Assembly (NCBI RefSeq): GCF_041911615.1
Contig: NZ_JAYROR010000015.1
Location: forward strand, 72,687-136,686
Length of the DNA: 64,000 nt
Direction of reading: 5' to 3'
DNA from: Zoogloea sp041911615
GTDB taxonomy: Bacteria > Pseudomonadota > Gammaproteobacteria > Burkholderiales > Rhodocyclaceae
Both the position numbers and the translations under genes were made by a program. Below, one piece after another: positions 26,293-34,560 of the stretch. The notes under the pieces were generated by a model. The model saw only the letters and a list, made by a program, of their open reading frames with translations, did no database searches and was not told the origin of the DNA. How positions within the stretch are numbered: the stretch's first letter is position 1; every line of letters begins with the position of its first letter.

Positions 26293-26634
26293 GTGAAGAT
26301 CCTGGCCAGTTTCCTGCTCATCGCCTGCGTGGCGGGCAACGCGAATGCCTGCGGGCGCTACCACGACGACTGGGCGGGTTCCGACAAGGCCGCCCACTTC
26401 GGGGTTTCCTTCGCCCTCGGCGTCGGGGCATCCCGGCTGTCGGACGACACGACCACCGCCTTCGGGCTGGCGCTGCTGCCCGGCCTGGCCAAGGAGCTCT
26501 ACGATGCTGGACAGGACTGCAATCGCTTCTCCTGGAAGGACATGAGCTGGAATGCCGCCGGCGCCTATCTCGGTGTGCGGACGGGCAACTGGGTGCTCGG
26601 GCCGACCGGCGTGAGCTACGTGCGGGCCTTCTGA
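26293..26634 (+). CDS. YfiM-like periplasmic or outer-membrane-associated protein (DUF2279)
   Basis: 113 residues starting with GTG. A signal peptide (MKILASFLLIACVAGNANA) is followed by GSDKAAHFGVSFALGVGAS and LLPGLAKELYD, the YfiM/DUF2279 pattern. Cys20 just after the hydrophobic stretch might be lipidated but the context (NANAC) is not a strong lipobox. Function unknown. It ends four bases before the response regulator and may be co-transcribed with it. Confidence 0.72.
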   Translation: MKILASFLLIACVAGNANACGRYHDDWAGSDKAAHFGVSFALGVGASRLSDDTTTAFGLALLPGLAKELYDAGQDCNRFSWKDMSWNAAGAYLGVRTGNWVLGPTGVSYVRAF

Positions 26635-26638
26635 GCCG

Positions 26639-27304
26639 ATGCGCATCCTGCTTGTCGAAGACGACCGCCTGCTGGGCGACGGGATTCAGGCCGGGCTCGG
26701 CGGCGCCGGGTTCGCGGTCGATTGGGTGCGCGACGGCGAGGCGGCGCTGGCGGCCGTGGCGGCGGAGAGCTTCGCCGCCATCGTGCTGGATCTGGGGCTG
26801 CCGCGGCGCGACGGCTTGTCGGTGCTGTCGGCCCTGCGCGGGGCGGGCAACCCGGTGCCGGTGCTGGTGCTCACGGCGCGCGATCAGGTGGCGGACAAAG
26901 TGCGGTGTCTCGATCTGGGCGCCGACGACTACGTGGTCAAACCCTTCGATCTCGATGAACTGGCGGCCCGCTTGCGCGCCTTGATACGCCGCGCGGCCGG
27001 TCGGGCCGAGGCCTGTCTGCGTCACGGCGAGCTGATGCTCGACCCCGCCGGGCGCAGCGTCACCTTGAATGGCGTGCCGGTGGTGCTCACCGGGCGCGAG
27101 TTCGATCTGCTGCGGATGCTCCTCGACGCCGCCGGCCGGGTGCTGACCCGCCGGGTGCTCGAGGAGCAGCTCTACGCGTGGGGCGAGGCCGTCGGCAGCA
27201 ACGCCCTCGAAGTGCATATTCATCATCTGCGACGCAAGCTCGGCAGCGAACTGATCCGCACCGTGCGCGGCGTCGGTTACATGGTGGACGAGGTGCCGCG
27301 GTGA
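26639..27304 (+). CDS. OmpR-family response regulator
   Basis: 221 residues. The receiver domain has acidic residues EDD at 8-10, phospho-acceptor Asp51 in IVLDLGLPRRDG, Thr in VLTARD and Lys in VVKPFD. The C-terminal winged helix ends NALEVHIHHLRRKLG. Closest in type to QseB/PmrA/TctD regulators. Its stop overlaps the kinase GTG by four bases. Confidence 0.94.
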   Translation: MRILLVEDDRLLGDGIQAGLGGAGFAVDWVRDGEAALAAVAAESFAAIVLDLGLPRRDGLSVLSALRGAGNPVPVLVLTARDQVADKVRCLDLGADDYVVKPFDLDELAARLRALIRRAAGRAEACLRHGELMLDPAGRSVTLNGVPVVLTGREFDLLRMLLDAAGRVLTRRVLEEQLYAWGEAVGSNALEVHIHHLRRKLGSELIRTVRGVGYMVDEVPR

Positions 27305-28677
27305 ATGTCCCGCGCGCCGTCTATTCGCTGCGGCGGCGCCTCGTGGCGCTGCTGATCGGCGTGGTGGCGCTGTTGTGGGGGCTGTCGGCGCTGGTCGCCT
27401 TCCGCACCGCCCACGCCGAGGCGGACGAGCTGTTCGATGCCCAGCTGGTACAGGTGGCCGAGACGCTGCTGGCCATCGTGGCCGCCAGCGGCAACCCCCA
27501 GGTGGCCACCGAGATGGCGGAGCACCAGCATGCCTACCAGCTGCCGGTGGCCTTCCAGGCCTGGCAGCGCCACGCCGACGGGCGCTGGGTGCTGTTGATG
27601 CGCTCGGCCGAGATGCCGGACGCGCCGGCAGTGGCGGCGCCGGGCTTCGACGAGCACGACCTGGACGGCGAGCTGTGGCGTTTCTTCAGCATCGATCACA
27701 GCCACAGCGGCTACCGCGTCATCGTCGGGCAGAATCACGGCGCCCGTTACCGGCTGGCCGGCACCATCGCGCTGCACCTGCTGCTGCCCATCGTGGTTGG
27801 TCTGCCGCTGATGGCGCTGGGAATCTGGGCGGTGGTCGGGCGGGCGCTGCGGCCGGTCAATGCCACCGCCACGGCGGTGGGCGGGCTGGACCCAAGGCGG
27901 CTGGCACCCGTGCGGGTGCCCGGGCCGCTGCCCGCCGAGATCGCGCCTTTGGTGGCGTCGCTCGACGCTTTGGTGGAGCGGGTGACCGAGGTGCTGGACA
28001 ACGAACGCCGCTTCACCGCCGACGCGGCCCATGAACTGCGTACACCGCTCGCAGCCCTCAAGATTCAGGCGCAAGTGGCCCGCCGCGCCGGCGACGAAGG
28101 GGTGCGCCGGCACGCGCTGGATCAGGTGCTGTCGGGCGTGGACCGCATGAGCCATCTCGTCGAGCAGCTGCTGACGCTGGCTCGCCTCGATCCCGAGGCG
28201 GGACCGGCGGCCCATGCGAGCTTCGATCTGACCGAGCTGGCCGAAGGGGTGTGCTCGGCCCTGACGCCCCAGGCCCTGCGTCGCGGCCAGCGGCTTGCCC
28301 TGGAGGCGCCGGCGCCTTTCGTGCTGGCGGGCAACCGCTGGTGGCTGGAGGTACTGCTGCGCAACCTGGTGGACAATGCGCTGCGCTATGCCCACGAAGG
28401 CGGGCAGGTGACGATCGTGCTCGATGCGGACGCCCGCGTGCTGCGGGTGGTGGACGACGGCCCCGGGATCGCGCCCGCGGAGCGCGCCCAGATGCAGACG
28501 CGCTTCGCACGCGGCCCCGACGTGGATGCGGAGGGGTGCGGGCTGGGACTGTCGATCGTCGGCCGGATCGCCGAGATCATCGGTGCCCGCCTGACGTTCG
28601 CGGATGGTCTGCGCCGCACGGACGGTGGCGTCGGGCTGGCGGTGGTGCTCGAGTTTCCGCCACAGGCCGCAGGTTGA
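27301..28677 (+). CDS. Sensor histidine kinase, QseC-like
   Basis: 458 residues starting with GTG. Membrane segment near residues 14-34, a periplasmic sensor of about 135 residues, a second membrane segment near 158-180, HAMP-like linker, phospho-acceptor motif FTADAAHELRTPLAAL, N box NLVDNALRYA, and G boxes DDGPGIAP and GCGLGLSIVG. Partner of the upstream regulator. The stimulus is unknown. Confidence 0.93.
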   Translation: MNVPRAVYSLRRRLVALLIGVVALLWGLSALVAFRTAHAEADELFDAQLVQVAETLLAIVAASGNPQVATEMAEHQHAYQLPVAFQAWQRHADGRWVLLMRSAEMPDAPAVAAPGFDEHDLDGELWRFFSIDHSHSGYRVIVGQNHGARYRLAGTIALHLLLPIVVGLPLMALGIWAVVGRALRPVNATATAVGGLDPRRLAPVRVPGPLPAEIAPLVASLDALVERVTEVLDNERRFTADAAHELRTPLAALKIQAQVARRAGDEGVRRHALDQVLSGVDRMSHLVEQLLTLARLDPEAGPAAHASFDLTELAEGVCSALTPQALRRGQRLALEAPAPFVLAGNRWWLEVLLRNLVDNALRYAHEGGQVTIVLDADARVLRVVDDGPGIAPAERAQMQTRFARGPDVDAEGCGLGLSIVGRIAEIIGARLTFADGLRRTDGGVGLAVVLEFPPQAAG

Positions 28678-28713
28678 AGAGGCGGGCCCGGGCGCGTTGG
28701 CCGGCGCCGGCAT

Positions 28714-28740
28714 GAAAAACGGGATGCCGTGGCATCCCGC
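28714..28740 (-). terminator. Terminator after the CBS-domain gene
   Basis: Minus-strand reading gives CGGGATGCC-ac-GGCATCCCG followed by TTTTT, 26 bases after the CBS gene stop. Confidence 0.8.
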
Positions 28741-28765
28741 TGAGACGTCCGGGGGCGGGCGACGC

Positions 28766-29209
28766 TCAGGTGCTCATGCCGCCGGAGATGTAGCCGGAGA
28801 GCTGGTCGATGGTGGCCTGCTGCTGCTCCATGACCGACTTCACCGCGTCGCCGATGCTGATGATGCCCACCACCTTGCCGTGATCGACCACCGGAAGATG
28901 GCGGACGTGGTTGTTGGTGATGATGCACATGCAGTCGTCGATGGTATGGCTGGGCGAAACGGTGAGGACGTTGGGCGTCATCAGGTCGCCGACCTTGGTG
29001 TCCTTGGACGCCAGACCCTTGAGGACGACCTTGCGGGCGTAATCGCGCTCGGTGAAGATGCCGGCGAGGCGTTCGCCTTCCATGACCAGCACCGCGCTCA
29101 CGTTGCGCTCGGCCATGAGCTGGAGGGCCTGCAGCACGGTGGTGTCCGGCGTGACGGCGTAGCTCGCGTTGCCCTTTTGCTGAAGAATCTGTTGAACCGT
29201 GGCAGCCAT
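28766..29209 (-). CDS. CBS-pair domain protein
   Basis: 147 residues, two CBS repeats: ASYAVTPDTTVLQALQLMAE...GIFTERDYARKV and VGDLMTPNVLTVSPSHTIDD...GIISIGDAVKSV. Stand-alone CBS pairs bind adenylates and act as energy or redox sensors; no fused effector domain here. ATG at 29209 is preceded by GGAGGGACAAAGACA, which favours it over the longer open frame. Confidence 0.9.
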   Translation of the reverse strand: MAATVQQILQQKGNASYAVTPDTTVLQALQLMAERNVSAVLVMEGERLAGIFTERDYARKVVLKGLASKDTKVGDLMTPNVLTVSPSHTIDDCMCIITNNHVRHLPVVDHGKVVGIISIGDAVKSVMEQQQATIDQLSGYISGGMST

Positions 29210-29484
29210 TGTCTTTGTCCCTCCTTGTTTTTGGTGTGCAGGCGCAGATGCGCCTGATCGGAGTGCATAGATTGAATGCACGATGGCAATTGTGCAAGGG
29301 GCTGCGCGCCTTTTCGCTGGGGCGCGGGCTGGCGTCGAATGCCGCGCTCGTCGGTGCCGTGATCGAGTTCGCGTCGTCGGCGATTCCGGTGGCAGCCTGC
29401 CGTGCCGACGTGAAGTAATCGGCGACGTCGGGTCGGGCGGGCCTCTAAGCTTGGGTCGTAATCACTCAACGAATGGGGTTCGAC

Positions 29485-29964
29485 ATGAACACGATGCTGA
29501 TTACAGGCCTCGGGCTGGCGCCGCTTGCGGTGGCCTTCTGGCAAATGCGGCGACGCGGCGCCGGAGCGTCGGCTCAGATTTCTCCCGAATGGATCGCCTC
29601 GATCGGGCGCATCGCCAACGCTCAGGCGCTCGGTCATCACCGGGAAGTGCGCCGTGGCGTGCTGCAGGCGATGCTGGGCCTCGAGCAGCAGGGGAGCGCA
29701 TCGCGCATGGCGCAGCACGTGCGGGTTCGTCTGGCGGCGCTGCTGGCGAAGGATCCGGTGTATCCGGAAGTCTTGCGGGCGATCCGGGCGGCCTGTGCGG
29801 CCGAGCCGGCGATCACGGAGCTGGCGCTGTGCGTGCGCCTGCGTCAGTTTCTGGTCGAGGACATCCGCCAGTGTGAAGAGCTGGCTGAACATCTTGGGCA
29901 GATCCGCAGACGCAACACCGACGGCGACGCCTTGCTGATCGCGCGCTTCTCGGCGGCCGCCTGA
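29485..29964 (+). CDS. Hypothetical protein with one N-terminal membrane helix
   Basis: 159 residues from ATG 29485 (GGGG ribosome site six bases before; ATG 29473 is an alternative). A hydrophobic start (MLITGLGLAPLAVAFWQ) is followed by a helical cytoplasmic domain rich in Ala, Arg and Leu. No known motif recognised. Single gene between the CBS gene and a convergent membrane protein. Confidence 0.6.
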   Translation: MNTMLITGLGLAPLAVAFWQMRRRGAGASAQISPEWIASIGRIANAQALGHHREVRRGVLQAMLGLEQQGSASRMAQHVRVRLAALLAKDPVYPEVLRAIRAACAAEPAITELALCVRLRQFLVEDIRQCEELAEHLGQIRRRNTDGDALLIARFSAAA

Positions 29965-29982
29965 GCGGGGCGGACCGGCCCG

Positions 29983-31194
29983 TCAGCGGGGGACGAAGAT
30001 GCCTTTCTGCTGCGCCCGCTCGATGATGGCGCGTGCGGCGGCCTGATCCGGATGGGTGATCACGCCCTTCGTCAGATCGTCGCTGCGCTTGCGCATGTCC
30101 CGCTGGGCCGGCGCGAACGAGAAGGCGAAGGTGAGCACCGCCACCGCCACTCCGGCCTGCATCCGACGTGTGCGCACGGTGTCGCTGCCCGCGTGGCTCA
30201 GCCCCAGCAGGTAGAGCAGGCTCATCAGGATCAGGCTGTACTCGGAGTAGCGGCTCGAGAGGGCCTGCTGGATGCCGAAACCGGAGCGCGTCAGGGCAGT
30301 CACGAAGGCCGTTTCCAGCACGAACAGCACCACCAGGATCAGGAAACGGTCGGCCTTGTCGTGGCGACGGATGAAATGCACGCTGAGCGCCAGCAGGATC
30401 AGTCCGAGCGGAATGGCGATGCGGATGTTCCGCGATACGCTGCCCAGGAAGGCCGGGATGTAGCCGGCGAGGATGTGCGGGCTGAGCATCGCGGTGACGA
30501 TGCTGGGATGATGGACGGGCTTGGCGTAGGGGAAATAGACGAAATACGCAAAGGCCAGGGTACCGGCAAAAGCAACGACCACCGCGGCCAGCCGGAATCG
30601 GCGCTCGAGGCAGGCGTGCAGGACGAGTAGGGGCGCGACGAGCAGGCCGCCGCCGCCCGAGAAGCTCGCGACCGCGAGGCACAGCAACGCGAGGCCATGG
30701 GCTTCGCGCACGAACAGGTAGAGCGCGAGAATGGCGAAGAACAGCTGGGCGTATTGCTGCATCGAGGCCATCGCCCAGGTGATGAGTTCATGGTGGGTGA
30801 GCGACAGCAGCAGTAGCGGCACGACCGAGAACTCTGCCGCACTCACCCCGCGCCGACGCGCGGCGACCCAAAGCAGGCCGATCAGCGCAAACCACGGGAG
30901 GTTGCCGATGAAGGTCAGCACCCGCAGATCCACCTGGCCGAACAGCGAGTAATACAGCGCGGTGATCGATCGGTTGTACGCCAGGCGGTGTTCGTTGTGC
31001 TGCGAGAAGATCAGCTCGAGCCGGTTGCCAAAGCCCGTGGTCTCGGTGTACTGATTGAGAAAGCCGAGGATGGCGTCGATGTCGTCGCAGTAGGGCAGCG
31101 GGTTCGAATACGCGTAGAGCCCCCACAGGTAGGCCAGAACGGGGATGGTGACCAGGATCGGCCACGCCTTGTGCAACACGGTATCGCGGTTCAT
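29983..31194 (-). CDS. Multi-pass membrane protein, possibly GT-C type glycosyltransferase
   Basis: 403 residues with about ten membrane helices. The first periplasmic loop contains YCDDIDAILGFLNQYTE, an acidic pair in the position where GT-C glycosyltransferases carry their catalytic Asp/Glu, and FSQHNEHRLAYNR follows. That functional link is an inference from topology only. No other envelope-sugar genes are adjacent. The last 50 residues are basic and cytoplasmic. Confidence 0.55.
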   Translation of the reverse strand: MNRDTVLHKAWPILVTIPVLAYLWGLYAYSNPLPYCDDIDAILGFLNQYTETTGFGNRLELIFSQHNEHRLAYNRSITALYYSLFGQVDLRVLTFIGNLPWFALIGLLWVAARRRGVSAAEFSVVPLLLLSLTHHELITWAMASMQQYAQLFFAILALYLFVREAHGLALLCLAVASFSGGGGLLVAPLLVLHACLERRFRLAAVVVAFAGTLAFAYFVYFPYAKPVHHPSIVTAMLSPHILAGYIPAFLGSVSRNIRIAIPLGLILLALSVHFIRRHDKADRFLILVVLFVLETAFVTALTRSGFGIQQALSSRYSEYSLILMSLLYLLGLSHAGSDTVRTRRMQAGVAVAVLTFAFSFAPAQRDMRKRSDDLTKGVITHPDQAAARAIIERAQQKGIFVPR

Positions 31195-31247
31195 CGTCGG
31201 TCGTCCGGGGCGACACCGCAGCGGCGTCGGGTGGGGCGTGGAGCCGC

Positions 31248-32084
31248 TCAGATTTCCAGGTTGTCGATCAGGCGGGTCTTGCCCAGCCGCGCGGCGGCGA
31301 GCACCACGAGCGGGCTGTCGTCGTGGGCGGCGGGCACCTGCAGATCGCTGCGACGGCGGATCGACACGTAGTCCGGCTGCCAGCCGTGGGCGGCGAGTTC
31401 GGCCACGGCTTCGGTCTCGAGGCGCAGGCGGTCGCGCTCGCCGGCGGCGATGCGCTCGCGGATGCGGCGCAACTGGCGTTGCAGGCGCGGTGCCTCGACG
31501 CGCTCCTCGGCGCTGAGGTAGCCGTTGCGGGACGACAGGGCCAGACCGTCGTCGGCACGACAGGTTTCGCCGCGGATGATCTCGATCGGTAGCGCGAACT
31601 CATTGACCATGTTGCTGATGATCATGAGCTGTTGGTAATCCTTCTTGCCGAACACGGCGACCTGCGGCCGCACGATGTTGAAAAGCTTGAGCACCACGGT
31701 GGCCATGCCGCGGAAGTGGCCGGGGCGCGCGGCGCCGTCGAGCATGTCGGTGTGGGCGGGGTTCGGCTCCACGTGGTAGTGCTGGGGTGTCGGGTACATT
31801 TCGGCCTCGAGGGGCGCGAAGAGATGATCGACGCCGGCCTCTTCGAGGCGCGCGCAGTCGGCCTCGAAGGTGCGTGGGTACTTGTCGAAATCCTCGTTGG
31901 GGCCGAACTGCAGGCGGTTGATGAAGATGCTGGCGACCACCACGTCGGCGTGCTCGCGCGCCTGGCGCATCAGCGAGATGTGGCCGTCGTGCAGGTTGCC
32001 CATGGTGGGCACCAGGGCGACACGGGCGTTCGGGTTGGCGGCGAGGGCGGCGCGCAGGCCGTCGATGGTCGGGTGGATCTGCAT
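31248..32084 (-). CDS. panC: Pantothenate synthetase
   Basis: 278 residues. It joins pantoate and beta-alanine with ATP. VPTMGNLHDGHISLMRQA contains the HIGH-like site, FINRLQFGPNEDFDKYPRT the pantoate site, VFGKKDYQQLMII the KMSKS-equivalent and LALSSRNGYLS the ATP site. ATG at 32084; it follows panB by eight bases. Confidence 0.97.
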   Translation of the reverse strand: MQIHPTIDGLRAALAANPNARVALVPTMGNLHDGHISLMRQAREHADVVVASIFINRLQFGPNEDFDKYPRTFEADCARLEEAGVDHLFAPLEAEMYPTPQHYHVEPNPAHTDMLDGAARPGHFRGMATVVLKLFNIVRPQVAVFGKKDYQQLMIISNMVNEFALPIEIIRGETCRADDGLALSSRNGYLSAEERVEAPRLQRQLRRIRERIAAGERDRLRLETEAVAELAAHGWQPDYVSIRRRSDLQVPAAHDDSPLVVLAAARLGKTRLIDNLEI

Positions 32085-32092
32085 GGCTCGGT

Positions 32093-32911
32093 TCAGTAGC
32101 TGTGTTCGGGGCCCGGGAAGCGGGATTCGCGCACGTCGACGACGTATCGGGCGACGGCGTCGTCGATGCTCGCGGCGCCTTCCATGAAGTTCTTGGCGAA
32201 GCGCGGGCGTTTGCCGGGGAAGACGCCGATCAGGTCGTGCAGGACCAGCACCTGGCCGTGACAGTCGACGCCGGCACCGATGCCGATGGTGGCCATGGTG
32301 TCGAGGCTGGCGGTGATGTCGGCAGCGAGCCGCGAGGGCACCATTTCCATCACGACGAGGGCCGCGCCGGCTTGTTCGAGCGCCAGGGCGTCGGCTTTCA
32401 GCACGGCCGCGCCTTCGTCGCTCTTGCCCTGCACCCGATAGCCGCCGAGCTGATGCACGGCCTGCGGGGTGAGGCCGATGTGGGCGCACACCGGCACGCC
32501 GCGCTCGACCAGGAAACGCACCGTCTCGGCCATGAAGGCGCCGCCTTCGAGCTTGACCATGTGAGCGCCGGCGGCCATCAGGCGGGCGGCGTTGCGCATC
32601 GCCTGCTCGGGGCTTTCCGCGTAACTGCCGAAGGGCATGTCGGTGACGATCATCGGGCGCGTGCAGCCGCGGGCGACGCACTCGGTGTGATACGCCATGT
32701 GTTCGAGGGTGACCGGCAGGGTGGTCTTCTGGCCCTGCAGCACATTGCCGAGGGAGTCGCCCACCAGCACCACATCGACGCCGCAGCGTTCGAGCAGGGC
32801 CGCGAAGCTGGCGTCGTAGCCGGTGAGCATGACGATCTTGCGGCCTTCGGCGCGCATCTTGCCAAGCTCGAAAAGGGTGACGGGTTTGCTGTTGTCCTGC
32901 AGGTAGCTCAT
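32093..32911 (-). CDS. panB: 3-methyl-2-oxobutanoate hydroxymethyltransferase
   Basis: 272 residues. It makes ketopantoate from 2-oxoisovalerate. Motifs VMLTGYDASFAALLE, VLVGDSLGNVLQG, KLEGGAFMAETV and HIGLTPQAVHQLGGY are all present. First of panB-panC, 146 bases after the kinase gene, so it may have its own promoter. Confidence 0.97.
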   Translation of the reverse strand: MSYLQDNSKPVTLFELGKMRAEGRKIVMLTGYDASFAALLERCGVDVVLVGDSLGNVLQGQKTTLPVTLEHMAYHTECVARGCTRPMIVTDMPFGSYAESPEQAMRNAARLMAAGAHMVKLEGGAFMAETVRFLVERGVPVCAHIGLTPQAVHQLGGYRVQGKSDEGAAVLKADALALEQAGAALVVMEMVPSRLAADITASLDTMATIGIGAGVDCHGQVLVLHDLIGVFPGKRPRFAKNFMEGAASIDDAVARYVVDVRESRFPGPEHSY

Positions 32912-33057
32912 GACTGTTCCTCCTCGCGGGCGGCAGTTAACTCCAATCTTGTGCGAGGCACAAGAGGGCGTCGGAAGCGGGTGGGCGTGGATGGGCCGGT
33001 GATGGGATGAGGCGGAGGGATCGGTCTCGCCGGCTGGGGGCCGTCGCGGGCGCCGGC

Positions 33058-33696
33058 TCAGCCGGCGTAGCCGAAGAATTCCCGGTAGCTGCGCATGGCG
33101 AGCAGGCGGGAGTAGAGCAGCTCGAAATCCTCTTCCTTGTCGACAGGATTGAGGGATTCGGCATTCACGATGAACAGCGGGGCGGCGTCGTAGTGGTGGA
33201 AGAAGTTGGCGTAGTGCTCGGCGACGCGCTGGAGATAGGGCTCGCTGATCTTGCGCTCGGATTCGACGCCGCGGCGGCGCACGCGGTCGATCAGGATGTC
33301 GGGCTGGGCTTGCAGGTAGATCACCAGGTCGGGCTTGCGCACGCTCGGCCTGAGGCGCTCGTAGAGGCGGCGGTAAAGCTGCAGCTCGTCTTCGGCGAGG
33401 TTGAGTTCGGCGAAGAGCGGATCCTTGTCGATCAGGAAGTCGGACACGATGCGCCGGAACGGGTCATGGTGTTCGGCGAAGGCGAGGAGCTGCTCGCTGC
33501 GCTGGAACAGGAACGAAATCTGGGTGGGCAGGCCCCAGCGTTCCATGTTCTGGTAGAAGCGGCCGAGGAACGGGTTGCTGGCGGGGTCTTCAAGCAGCAG
33601 GTCGGCGTTGATCCGCGCGGCGAGGCGCCTGGCGAGGGTCGTCTTGCCGGCGCCGATGGGGCCTTCGACGACGATGTAGCGCGCTTTTTCGAACAT
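33058..33696 (-). CDS. Deoxynucleoside kinase (dGK/dAK type)
   Basis: 212 residues. P-loop VVEGPIGAGKTTLARRLA at the N-terminus, the ERS-like loop GVESERKISEPYL, and DLVIYLQAQPDILIDRVRRRG are typical of bacterial deoxyguanosine/deoxyadenosine kinases. It salvages deoxynucleosides. It lies in the pcnB-folK-panBC neighbourhood, an arrangement common in betaproteobacteria. Confidence 0.88.
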   Translation of the reverse strand: MFEKARYIVVEGPIGAGKTTLARRLAARINADLLLEDPASNPFLGRFYQNMERWGLPTQISFLFQRSEQLLAFAEHHDPFRRIVSDFLIDKDPLFAELNLAEDELQLYRRLYERLRPSVRKPDLVIYLQAQPDILIDRVRRRGVESERKISEPYLQRVAEHYANFFHHYDAAPLFIVNAESLNPVDKEEDFELLYSRLLAMRSYREFFGYAG

Positions 33697-33712
33697 GAGG
33701 TGTCTCCGCCTT

Positions 33713-34054
33713 TCAGGCGCGGAAGATGAAGTACACGGCGCCTAGGATACACAGGGCCGCCCACAGATAGTCAAGCTTGAGGGGCTGCTGCATGTACAAG
33801 ACGGCGAACGGGACGAACACCGTCAGGGTGATCGCTTCCTGCATGATCTTGAGCTGGGCGAGGTTGAGCTCCTGCGCGCCGATGCGGTTGGCGGGCACCT
33901 GCAGCAGGTATTCGAACAGCGCGATGCCCCAGCTCACCAGCGCGGCGATGTACCAGGGCGAGGTGGCCAGGTTCTTGAGGTGACCGTACCACGCGAAGGT
34001 CATGAAGACGTTGGACGCGGCGAGCAGCAGGGCGGTCTGGAGCCAGATCGGCAT
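33713..34054 (-). CDS. DUF486 small membrane protein (DMT-like)
   Basis: 113 residues from ATG 34054 (GTG 34057 is equally possible and overlaps the folK stop as GTGA). Four membrane helices. ASNVFMTFAWYGHLKNL and WGIALFEYLLQVPANRIG fit the DUF486 family, related to half-size drug/metabolite transporters. Substrate unknown. Confidence 0.85.
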   Translation of the reverse strand: MPIWLQTALLLAASNVFMTFAWYGHLKNLATSPWYIAALVSWGIALFEYLLQVPANRIGAQELNLAQLKIMQEAITLTVFVPFAVLYMQQPLKLDYLWAALCILGAVYFIFRA

Positions 34055-34560
34055 CACATCGGCTCGCTGCGGGCGATCTGCTGGCCGGCAACCGCGGCCA
34101 GGAAGTGCCGTGCCGGGCCGAGGCCGGGCAGCGCCACGTCCGGGGCGATCTCGAGCAAGGGCAGCAGCACGAAGGCGCGTTCGTGCATGCGCGGGTGGGG
34201 CAGGGTGAGCTCGGGCGAGTCGAGGTGCACCTCGCCGTGCAGGAGCAGGTCGAGATCGAGGGTGCGCGGCGCGTTGGGCACGCTGCGCACGCGGCCGTGA
34301 TGGGCTTCGATGGCGAGGAGCGCGCGCAGCAGCGGGATGGGGGCGAGCGCGGTGTCGATGGCCACCACGGCGTTGATGAAGTCGGGCTGGTCGAGCAGTC
34401 CGACCGGTGCGCTGCGGTAGAGGGACGAGCGGGCGACGACCACGGTGTCCGGTAGGCTCGCCAGGTCGGCGACGGCGGCCCGCAGGTGGCGCACCGGCTC
34501 GCCGATGTTGGCGCCCAGCGCCACGTAGGCGCGGGTGCGCGTCGGCAGGGGATGGCTCAT
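34054..34560 (-). CDS. folK: 2-amino-4-hydroxy-6-hydroxymethyldihydropteridine pyrophosphokinase
   Basis: 168 residues. YVALGANIGEPVRHLRAA, LDQPDFINAVVAI, RTLDLDLLLHG and LPHPRMHERAFVLLPL are the HPPK motifs. It activates the pterin for folate synthesis. Coupled to pcnB by an ATGA overlap. With folE2 at 8.2 kb it is the second folate gene in the window. Confidence 0.96.
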   Translation of the reverse strand: MSHPLPTRTRAYVALGANIGEPVRHLRAAVADLASLPDTVVVARSSLYRSAPVGLLDQPDFINAVVAIDTALAPIPLLRALLAIEAHHGRVRSVPNAPRTLDLDLLLHGEVHLDSPELTLPHPRMHERAFVLLPLLEIAPDVALPGLGPARHFLAAVAGQQIARSEPM

